DNA from: Embleya scabrispora DSM 41855
GTDB taxonomy: Bacteria > Actinomycetota > Actinomycetes > Streptomycetales > Streptomycetaceae
DNA: 55,491 bases
NCBI RefSeq assembly: GCF_000372745.1
Contig: NZ_KB889700.1
Location: 1 to 55,491 of the forward strand
Direction: 5' to 3'
The stretch's first letter is position 1; the number at the start of each line of letters is the position of its first letter. Under the pieces are notes generated by a model that was not told the origin of the DNA, made no database searches, and saw only the letters and a program-made list of their open reading frames with translations. Below are positions 49,060 through 55,491 of this stretch, piece by piece. Both the position numbers and the translations under genes were made by a program.

Positions 49060-51387
49060 TCAGCCGGCGGGCGTCGCCACCGAGGGGCCCTTTCCGGTGG
49101 CCGCGTCGAGTACGTACAGATGCCGGTCGGCACTGCCCACGAAGAGCAGCCCGTCGGCCACGACCGGCGAGGTCACCCGGCCTCCGGTGGTGAAGCGCCA
49201 GCGGGGCTCGCCGCCCAGGCCGACCGCTATCACCGAGCCGTTGCTGCTGCCCGCGTACACGATGTCGTCGCCGACCACCGGTGAGGTGACCCACCCTTCG
49301 GCGCCGAACCGCCACACGCAGCGCGTGGTGTTGACGTCGACCGCGTACAGCCCGCCGTCACCGCTGCCGAAGAAGGACAGGTTGCCGGCCGTGGCGGGCT
49401 GGGCCACCGGACCGCCCGCACCGAACCACCCGCGCATCGCGCCGTCGGTGGCGTTGAGCAGGTAGAGGTACTGGTCGGTGCTGCCGACGTGCACGATGCC
49501 GTTCGCCACGGTCGGCGAGGACACCCAGCCGCCGGTGGCGAAGCGCCACCGGCACCAGCCGGTCGCGGCGTCCAGCGCGTACACGCAGCGGTCGCTGGAG
49601 CCGAAGTAGACCGTGCCGTCCACGACGGTGGGCGAGGTGGCCCAGCCGCCGGTGGGGAAGCGCCAGCGACATCGGCCGGTGGCCGCGTCCACGGCGTACA
49701 GCGCGTTGTCGCTGGAGCCGAAGTACACGGTGCCGTCGGCGACCACGGGAGCGGCCACCACCTCGCCGCCGGTGGGGAAGCTCCAGCGCCACTGACGCGA
49801 GGTCAGCTCCAGTGCGTAGACATGGTTGTCCTGGCTGCTGAGGTACATCAGCTCGCCGTCCACGGCGGGCGGGTGCGACCAGCCCGACGAGTCGAACCGC
49901 CACTCGCGGGTGGCCAGGTGCAGGGTGTGCAGCCCGTTGTCGTTGCTGTGCACGTGCACGCGCGCGGTCCGACCGGAACCCGCGCGCACCGGCGGGGTGA
50001 GGATCTCCCCGGTCGCGGTGAACCGCCACACCGGCGACGTCTCCAGACCGCCGGTGGGGGTGCGCGGCGGAGTGGGGTGCTGGCGCGGCACGTCGGGCCC
50101 GCTCTCCGGCCATGTGACCGGAGAGTTGGGTATCGCCGCGGGCGGCCTGGCCACCCGTTCGGTCGGCAGTGCCGGCGACGGGGACGACGTGGACACCTGT
50201 CGCCCCGCGACCGGACGCGGGCCACCCGGCTGCCCGGTCACCGGCGTGTTCGTCGGCGGCACCGGCGGTCGGGGCGGCGGCTTGCGAGTCGGATTGGTCG
50301 GCGGGCGCTGCGGCGGTGGCGGCGCGGGCCGGTGCGTCTCGGGGCGCGGCGCCGGACGCGGCTCCTCGCGCACCTGGTTGGGCAGCTTGCCCATGTTGTT
50401 CGGATCCGGGCGGACGTTCTCCGGCAGCTGGGGAAGCTCCGGCTCGACCACTTCGCGCACCGGCGGCGTACGCGGGCCCATCGTCGGGCGGTACTGGCTC
50501 TCGAACCGCTGCACCATCGCCGACGCGTTGTCCGGCAACTGGCTGTCCGCGTCGCTGTCGTCCAGGAGCGGCGCGAGCTGGTTGAGCAACTGGGTCGGGC
50601 TCGGCCGGTGTTCCGCGGCGCGCTGCATACACAGGTTGACCAGACCGGTCAGCTCCGGCGGCAGCCCGTCCAGGTCGGGGGAGCCGGTGACCAGGCGCAA
50701 CAGCGCCTCGGCGGGCTTGCGGTCGGGGTAGGGCGAATGCCCGGTAGCGGCGTAGACCAGCGTCGCGCCGAGCGAGAACATGTCGCTCGCCGGCGTGATG
50801 TCCCGGACACCCTGCGCCTGTTCCGGCGACATGTACGCCGGTGTCCCGACCGCGACGCCGGTCATGGTGAGCGAACCGAAGTCGGCGGCGCGCGAGATGC
50901 CGAAGTCGATCACCTTGGGCCCGTCACTGGCCACCAGCACGTTGGACGGCTTCAGGTCGCGGTGCACCAGCCCGGCGGCGTGTACGGACTCCAGCGCCTC
51001 GGCGATGCCCGCGGCCATCCAGCGCACCGCGCGCGGCGGCAGCGGGCCGCACGCGCGGACCAGCGATTCGAGCGAGGGCGCGGGCACGTACGCGGTGGCC
51101 AGCCACGGCACCGCGGCGTCCGGATCGGCGTTGACCACGGCGGCGGTGAACACGCCGCTGACCCGGCGGGCCGCGGCCACCTCCTGGGCGAAGCGCGCGC
51201 GAAAGCCCGGGTCGCCGCCCAGTTCCGAGCGGATCGTCTTGATCGCGACGAGTCGCCCGAAGGGCGAACGCCCCAAATAGATGCGGCCCATGCCACCGGC
51301 ACCGAGTCGGCCGAGCACCACATAGGGGCCGATCCGTTCCGGATCCCCCTTGGCCGGTGGCTCACCCGGCCATCCGTGTTCCGTCAC
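49060..51387 (-). CDS. Ser/Thr protein kinase with PQQ-like beta-propeller (AfsK-like)
   Basis: 775 residues from the GTG at 51387, with GGGGGG upstream. Kinase domain (about 20-280): LGAGGMGRIYLG, VAIKTI, HRDLKPSNVLV, VIDFGISRAADF and GTPAYMSPEQ are all canonical, so it should be active. A very Pro-rich linker (about 340-500) follows. From about 520, seven to eight repeats of the kind WRFPTGGWATSPTVVDGTVYFGSSD, about 40 residues each with alternating Trp and Gly/Ser-Asp, form a PQQ-type beta-propeller. The layout matches AfsK, whose C-terminal propeller follows the kinase (family knowledge). No membrane span was seen. Confidence 0.9.
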   Translation of the reverse strand: MTEHGWPGEPPAKGDPERIGPYVVLGRLGAGGMGRIYLGRSPFGRLVAIKTIRSELGGDPGFRARFAQEVAAARRVSGVFTAAVVNADPDAAVPWLATAYVPAPSLESLVRACGPLPPRAVRWMAAGIAEALESVHAAGLVHRDLKPSNVLVASDGPKVIDFGISRAADFGSLTMTGVAVGTPAYMSPEQAQGVRDITPASDMFSLGATLVYAATGHSPYPDRKPAEALLRLVTGSPDLDGLPPELTGLVNLCMQRAAEHRPSPTQLLNQLAPLLDDSDADSQLPDNASAMVQRFESQYRPTMGPRTPPVREVVEPELPQLPENVRPDPNNMGKLPNQVREEPRPAPRPETHRPAPPPPQRPPTNPTRKPPPRPPVPPTNTPVTGQPGGPRPVAGRQVSTSSPSPALPTERVARPPAAIPNSPVTWPESGPDVPRQHPTPPRTPTGGLETSPVWRFTATGEILTPPVRAGSGRTARVHVHSNDNGLHTLHLATREWRFDSSGWSHPPAVDGELMYLSSQDNHVYALELTSRQWRWSFPTGGEVVAAPVVADGTVYFGSSDNALYAVDAATGRCRWRFPTGGWATSPTVVDGTVYFGSSDRCVYALDAATGWCRWRFATGGWVSSPTVANGIVHVGSTDQYLYLLNATDGAMRGWFGAGGPVAQPATAGNLSFFGSGDGGLYAVDVNTTRCVWRFGAEGWVTSPVVGDDIVYAGSSNGSVIAVGLGGEPRWRFTTGGRVTSPVVADGLLFVGSADRHLYVLDAATGKGPSVATPAG

Positions 51388-51763
51388 AATCCCCCCGAAG
51401 TCGCCCCACCGCCCATCATCCCCGCCGAGCGGCCGTTTCGACAGGAACAGGCGGGAGGAGTGCCACGGCGCCGGTCGTCCCGTCGTCGCGATAGAGGTGC
51501 CCCGGGGTGGAGCACCCGCTGCCTGTCGCAGGGTACCCGCCTGCCCGGGCTGCCGCCCACGCCGCGTCCCGCTTCGGCCGAAACACAGGGGATTCCCCCG
51601 GACGCCGATCACGAAGAGTGGCCACGGAAGCGGAAATTCCTGCTCCGATCGGCCCGAATCGGACGCATCATGCCCACGGACACGAACACCCGGACTCGGT
51701 TCGATGCGAACCGGGCCCGGGCATCGCGGTACTGACGGTTTGTCAGTATGTCTGCAAGTCGGC
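51388..51763. other. Gap between kinase start and MFS exporter end, with a stray operator
   Basis: About 376 nt. It holds TACTGACGGTTTGTCAGTA (51730-51748), a 7-bp perfect inverted repeat whose core equals the two TGACGnnnTGTCA sites at 11.5 kb. GGTTCGATGCGAACC (near 51700) is another short palindrome. Short ATG frames exist on both strands (for example a 21-residue frame at 51670), but none looks coding. Confidence 0.5.
51730..51748. promoter_or_regulatory. TetR-type operator-like palindrome
   Basis: TACTGAC, GGTTT, GTCAGTA: perfect 7-bp arms. It is about 340 nt from the kinase start and just after the MFS stop, with no gene it clearly controls. Confidence 0.5.
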
Positions 51764-53293
51764 CTAGTGCAGGCCGGCGGGAGCTTCGGTCGGCAGGTCG
51801 GACTTGCCGACCCGCAACACCGCCACGGCGACCACGGCGGCGATGCCGAGCAGGATCGAGGCGGTCAGGAAACCGGCCGTGTAGCCCTCGGTGAGGGCAA
51901 GGTTCCGAACCGCTTCGTTGTTGAGCGCCTTCTCGCCGAGCTTGCCGAACTGGTGCTTGAACTCGTCGTCCCGGGCATTCGTGTAGATCGTGGTCAGCAC
52001 CGCGATCGCCACCGCTCCGCCCACCTGCTGGGTGACGTTGAGCATCGCGGAGCCGATGCCCGCGTCCTCCGGGGCGATTCCGGCCACCGCGGTGGCCATG
52101 ATCGCGACGAAGATCAGGCCCATGCCCAGACCGAACACGACCATCGCGGGCAGCAGGCCCACGACGTAGTTCGAGTCGACCTCGAGCAGGGACAGGTAGA
52201 ACAGCCCCAGGCCGGCCAGGATCGGACCCACCGTCAGCAACACCCGCGGCCCGATCTTGGGCAGCATCACGCTGGTGAACTGGGCCGAGACCATCACGCC
52301 CGCGCACAGCGGGAGGTAGGCCAGGCCGGCCTTGATCGGCGAGTAGCCCGCGACGATCTGCATGTAGAGCGTGATGAAGAAGAACGCGCCCATCATGCCG
52401 CCCGCGGCGAGCGCCATCACCACGTAGCTCGCCGAGCGGTTGCGGTTGCGGAACAGCCGCATCGGCATCAGCGGCCGCTCGACCCGAAGCTCGATCGCGA
52501 TGAAGGCCGCGAGCAGCACCGCCGACACGATCAGCGAACCCACCGTCAGCCCGTCGGTCCAACTCTTGTCCGCGGCGCGGATGACGCCGTAGACCAAGGC
52601 GGTCACACCGAGAGTGGAGGTCAGCGCACCGGGGATGTCCAACCGGCCGCGCCAGATCGCCTTCTCGCCGGTCTGGGCGTCGTCGGGAATCGCCAGTGGC
52701 AGCGCCGCCACGAGTGCTATGCCGATCGGCACGTTGACGAACATCACCCAGCGCCAGGACAGGTACTCGACCAGGAGGCCACCCATGAGGAGCCCGACCG
52801 CCGAACCCATGCCCGACACCGCCGCGTAGACGCCGAACGCCTTGTTGCGTTCCGGTCCTTCCTCGAAGGTGGTGGTCACCAACGACAGGACCGCGGGGGC
52901 CACCATCGCGCCGCCGACGCCCTGCAGGGCCCGTGCGGCGAGCAACAGCGCCTCGCTCGTGGCGAACCCGCCGAGCAGGCTCGCGACGGTGAACACGATC
53001 AGGCCGAGCGCCAGCAGGCGGCGTCGGCCGAAGAGGTCACCGAGCCGACCACCGAGCAGCAACAGGCCGCCGAAGGTCAGCATGTAGGCGTTCATCACCC
53101 ACGAGAGCGATGTCTCGCTGATGTCGAGCGCCTTGCCCATGTCGGGCAGGGCGATGTTCACGATGGTCGCGTCGAGCACGATCATCAATTGGGCCCCTGC
53201 CAGCAGGGCCAGGGCCAGTCCGCGACGCGCGTGGGGCGCGTCGACGGACGGGGATCCGGTCGAGCCGGCGACCTCGGAAGGTGCCGTCGTCAT
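51764..53293 (-). CDS. DHA2-family MFS exporter, TetR-controlled
   Basis: 509 residues, 14 spans expected. The D1-like VLDATIVNIALPDMGKAL, motif A GGRLGDLFGRRRLLALG and motif C SGMGSAVGLLMGGLLVEYLSWRWVMFVNVPIGI are present. It should export drugs or toxic metabolites by proton antiport. The promoter is very clear: -35 TTGCGT and -10 CTAGAT with a 17-nt spacer (53366-53361, 53343-53338) inside a 10-bp inverted repeat, and it faces a tetR gene. GAGG lies 7 nt before the ATG. Confidence 0.93.
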   Translation of the reverse strand: MTTAPSEVAGSTGSPSVDAPHARRGLALALLAGAQLMIVLDATIVNIALPDMGKALDISETSLSWVMNAYMLTFGGLLLLGGRLGDLFGRRRLLALGLIVFTVASLLGGFATSEALLLAARALQGVGGAMVAPAVLSLVTTTFEEGPERNKAFGVYAAVSGMGSAVGLLMGGLLVEYLSWRWVMFVNVPIGIALVAALPLAIPDDAQTGEKAIWRGRLDIPGALTSTLGVTALVYGVIRAADKSWTDGLTVGSLIVSAVLLAAFIAIELRVERPLMPMRLFRNRNRSASYVVMALAAGGMMGAFFFITLYMQIVAGYSPIKAGLAYLPLCAGVMVSAQFTSVMLPKIGPRVLLTVGPILAGLGLFYLSLLEVDSNYVVGLLPAMVVFGLGMGLIFVAIMATAVAGIAPEDAGIGSAMLNVTQQVGGAVAIAVLTTIYTNARDDEFKHQFGKLGEKALNNEAVRNLALTEGYTAGFLTASILLGIAAVVAVAVLRVGKSDLPTEAPAGLH

Positions 53294-53322
53294 GGATTGC
53301 CTCGCATTACTAGTGGACGTGA

Positions 53323-53364
53323 GCGTTCTCTACGCGAATCTAGAGGTTTTGCCTTAGAGAACGC
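53323..53364. promoter_or_regulatory. TetR operator between exporter and repressor
   Basis: GCGTTCTCTA (53323-53332) and TAGAGAACGC (53355-53364) are perfect 10-bp inverted arms, 22 nt apart, and bracket the exporter promoter, with its -10 inside and its -35 overlapped by the right arm. Confidence 0.75.
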
Positions 53365-53399
53365 AAACGTTTTCTGTACCATGGCGAGCGGAGGCGAGA

Positions 53400-54035
53400 G
53401 TGAGCACAGGAGTACGCGCGGGGCACGTCGAGACAGCCCTGCTGGTCACCGACTACCGACAGCGCCCCCGAAAGCGTGGCATCACGCTGGAGCGAGCGAT
53501 CACCGAGGCGGTGCTCGCCGAACTCGGCGAGCGCGGCTACGGCGCGCTGACCTTCGAAGGCGTCGCGACCCGAGCCGGGACCGGCAAGTCGGCGCTGTAT
53601 CGCCGCTGGCCGGACAAGATGAGCATGGTCGCCGACGCGCTCTCCGCCGCGCTGCCGGATCCGCAATCGCTGACGCTGCCCGGCGGCTTGCGCGCCGACC
53701 TGATCGTCTACCTGGAAACCGTCGCGCAGGGCATGCTCGGCCCGCTCGGTCTGGGCATGCGGGTGCTCAGCGCCGAGATGAACCGACACCACGAGTTCGC
53801 CGAGATGTGGGAGCACCGGGTGATCGGGCCGTGGCAGGCCCTCCTGGCGGAGCTGATCACCGACGCGATCGCCCGCGGCGAGGCCCGCACGGGCGCGCTG
53901 GCCCCCGAATGCGTGCTCACCGGCCCCTCGGTGTTGTGCCAGCGGTTCACCCTCACCGGCGTGCCGATGTCCAGGGCCGAGATCGAATCCCTGGTCGACA
54001 ACGCCCTGGTGCCGATGATGGCGGCCAGGGACTGA
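53400..54035 (+). CDS. TetR-family regulator of adjacent exporter
   Basis: 211 residues. The helix-turn-helix lies at about residues 50-73 (LTFEGVATRAGTGKSALYRRWPDK), preceded by a basic arm (QRPRKRGITLERA). The C-terminal half is helical, as expected of a ligand-binding TetR_C domain. The GTG at 53400 has GGAGG 5 nt upstream. The divergent layout with the exporter and the shared inverted repeat makes it the likely local repressor. Confidence 0.92.
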   Translation: MSTGVRAGHVETALLVTDYRQRPRKRGITLERAITEAVLAELGERGYGALTFEGVATRAGTGKSALYRRWPDKMSMVADALSAALPDPQSLTLPGGLRADLIVYLETVAQGMLGPLGLGMRVLSAEMNRHHEFAEMWEHRVIGPWQALLAELITDAIARGEARTGALAPECVLTGPSVLCQRFTLTGVPMSRAEIESLVDNALVPMMAARD

Positions 54036-54043
54036 TCCGAGAG

Positions 54044-54075
54044 CGGGTCGGGGCGGTCGCGGCCGCCCCGACCCG
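54044..54075. terminator. Bidirectional terminator
   Basis: Perfect 13-bp stem (CGGGTCGGGGCGG at 54044-54056, paired with 54063-54075) and a 6-nt loop, between the convergent tetR and DUF305 stops. Confidence 0.8.
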
Positions 54076-54080
54076 GTCGG

Positions 54081-54758
54081 TCAGTGGTGCGCGGGCGCGC
54101 CGGTCCCGGCCGGCGGGGTGCCGGTGCCGCCGCTCGTGCTCGCGAGCATGCGCTTCATCCGCGTGACCTCCTCCGCCTGCGACGTACGGATCGCCTCGGC
54201 CAGCTTGCGGGCCTGCGGGTCGGTGCCCTTGGCGAGCTCGTCCCGGGCCATCGCGATCGCGCCCTCGTGGTGCACGATCATCAACTCCAGGAATCGCCGA
54301 TCGAACTCGACGCCCGACGACTTTCCGAACGCCGCCATCTCGGCGGCCGACATCATCCCGCCCATGTCATGCCCCGTCGGCGCCGCGAGCGGCCTGCCCC
54401 ACCCGGTCAACCAGCCCTTGAGCATGGCGATCTCGGGAGCCTGCGCCGCCTCGATCGCCGCGGCGAGCCGCTTCACCTCGGGATCGGCCGCCTTGCCCGG
54501 AGCCTGCCCGGCCATCTCCACGGCCTGCTCGTGGTGCGGAATCATCATCTGCGCGAACATCACGTCGGCCTCGGAGAAGCTCGCCGAGGCTCCCGCGCCG
54601 CCCGGCGAACCCGGCGCTGCGGCGGGCGTGGTGGGGGCGCTGCCGCCCCGGTCGTCCTTGCCGTCCCCGCCGCACGCGGCGAGCAGGAGGGTGCCCGCGA
54701 GCGCGAGCATGGCCAGGTTGCGGGCGCGCCGAAGGCGCCCGTCGGAATGCGATTGCAT
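54081..54758 (-). CDS. DUF305 lipoprotein, copper-handling type
   Basis: 225 residues from the ATG at 54758, with GGGAG upstream. The signal ends in a lipobox LLLAAC. The DUF305 core appears twice over: FAQMMIPHHEQAVEMAGQA and LELMIVHHEGAIAMARDEL, each with an MxxHHxxA-like helix that carries a His pair, plus GHDMGGMMSAAEMAAF, a Met-rich segment. DUF305 proteins of actinobacteria are linked to copper and other stresses (family knowledge). It sits after a DUF6153 gene on the same strand with a 103-nt gap, likely one operon. Confidence 0.88.
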   Translation of the reverse strand: MQSHSDGRLRRARNLAMLALAGTLLLAACGGDGKDDRGGSAPTTPAAAPGSPGGAGASASFSEADVMFAQMMIPHHEQAVEMAGQAPGKAADPEVKRLAAAIEAAQAPEIAMLKGWLTGWGRPLAAPTGHDMGGMMSAAEMAAFGKSSGVEFDRRFLELMIVHHEGAIAMARDELAKGTDPQARKLAEAIRTSQAEEVTRMKRMLASTSGGTGTPPAGTGAPAHH

Positions 54759-54861
54759 GGGTTTCGACTCCCGGTCGTGACTGCGGTCCGGCCGGCGCGT
54801 ACTCGCGCGGACCGGTCGGGCTGACGTGGCGTCACGGGCCGCGGCCCGCAACCGAGTCGGC

Positions 54862-55329
54862 CTATCTGCGCAGCACCGAGAGTTGCGCCGGGTCGGGCGG
54901 CCGAGGCGCCGGCAGCACGGCCCGCAACAGCCCCCACAGGCCACCGCCGACCCCGCCGCGCCTTCCCCCGCGAAGCGCGTCCACGCGACCCCGGACAAGG
55001 GCGATCAGCCCCAGCGCGAGGCCACCCAGCAGGACCGCGACACAAACCGACGCGGGACTCGGCCCGGAATGCCCGTCGTGCCCGGACGCGGGCCGCTCCG
55101 GACCGCCGAGGTGCCGGTCATGACCACCCGCATCACCCATCGACATCGAAGCCGGCGCGGCCTGTTGCGGATGGCCAACGGTATGCATTCCGGCGGTGCC
55201 GAGCAGGAGCAGCAACAAAAACAACAACCGCCCCAGTGAGGCCCCACGCCGGCTACCACCAACCACTCCCACAGCACCCCCCGCCCCAGAGCCCGACTCG
55301 ACCAGCCTACCCGTACGGGGTACCTGCAT
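54862..55329 (-). CDS. DUF6153-family membrane protein
   Basis: About 155 residues from the ATG at 55329; an upstream start at 55428 is also open. A hydrophobic helix (LLFLLLLLLGTAGMHTVGHP) at about 33-55 is followed by a His/Gly-rich stretch (SMSMGDAGGHDRHLGG, then SGHDGHSGPSP) and a second membrane span (VCVAVLLGGLALGLIALV). The LLLLGTAGMHTVGH pattern matches DUF6153. His/Met-rich regions beside DUF305 suggest metal binding (inference). No promoter or ribosome site is clear. Confidence 0.75.
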   Translation of the reverse strand: MQVPRTGRLVESGSGAGGAVGVVGGSRRGASLGRLLFLLLLLLGTAGMHTVGHPQQAAPASMSMGDAGGHDRHLGGPERPASGHDGHSGPSPASVCVAVLLGGLALGLIALVRGRVDALRGGRRGGVGGGLWGLLRAVLPAPRPPDPAQLSVLRR

Positions 55330-55491
55330 AGACGCACAGTCGCGTGCTGCGGCAACGACCCGGTCCAGTCGAGGTTCCAGACACCCCGACGAAGCCTGCT
55401 CCGACCCCGCAGCCCCCGGTGTAGCCACCCACGGTCCGTCGAATCAGCCGCGGCGAGGTGCCGAACTTCCCCCGACCCACCAACCCCAGCC
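55330..55491. other. Non-coding end of window
   Basis: Nothing recognisable: no gene, RNA or strong repeat. Confidence 0.4.

Noticed and set aside
49489-51735. 748-residue plus-strand frame over the PQQ kinase
   Set aside because: Antisense shadow; the minus strand has complete kinase and propeller motifs.

Overview
The window reads as a stretch of chromosome from a high-GC actinomycete, most likely a Streptomyces-like organism (Streptomyces, Embleya, Yinghuangia or a relative). This rests on the very G+C-rich codon third positions, frequent GTG starts, several likely leaderless genes, three Ser/Thr kinases (one with an AfsK-like PQQ-propeller tail), WXG/SUKH polymorphic-toxin genes, a DUF6153 protein and a mycobacterial-style FadE/FadD cluster. 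The genus is an inference. I see no rRNA, tRNA, insertion sequence, integrase, CRISPR array or origin.

Region 1 (1-9.6 kb): bioA; a hypothetical protein; an OpuA-type glycine betaine/proline betaine importer (ATPase with a CBS tail, then a fused permease plus binding protein); a lipoprotein and a small LapA-like membrane protein; then a DHA2 drug exporter behind a clear promoter with paired operators. Region 2 (9.6-20 kb) is a fatty acyl-CoA or steroid side-chain type catabolic cluster: 3-hydroxyacyl-CoA dehydrogenase, SDR, split-barrel flavin/F420 protein, a tandem double acyl-CoA dehydrogenase (FadE34-like), a large/small acyl-CoA dehydrogenase pair (FadE26/FadE27-like), a crotonase and an acyl-CoA ligase (FadD17/19-like). 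The FadE operon and the ligase carry nearly the same operator-like motif.

Region 3 (20-31.7 kb) is mixed: DUF445 and TauE/SafE membrane proteins, a TetR/MFS pair diverging across a nested palindrome, a degenerate ~15-bp tandem repeat tract, an NmrA-like reductase, an AhpD-like peroxidase, a SLOG-fold protein, a glutamate-binding lipoprotein and propionyl-CoA synthetase.

Region 4 (31.8-37.9 kb) is the most interesting part. It is a five-gene, same-strand polymorphic toxin locus: a WXG-like N-domain toxin ending in a zinc deaminase, a SUKH-4 immunity protein, a SUKH-4-like protein fused to a deaminase-like module that lacks the HxE motif, a P-loop NTPase with a WD40-like tail, and a WXG/PPE-like protein with no toxin domain. 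Region 5 (38.4-51.4 kb) holds three Ser/Thr kinases (one with DYA instead of DFG and a TPVATPA-repeat tail), uricase, a tandem-duplicated lipoprotein, an HTH plus N6-methylase protein with a degraded SAM motif, and citrate synthase with a very strong terminator. Region 6 (51.7-55.5 kb) has a second TetR/MFS pair and a DUF305/DUF6153 pair of the kind linked to copper handling.

All functional names are from motif reading alone; no database search was run. The long overlapping antisense reading frames are byproducts of high GC and are not listed.
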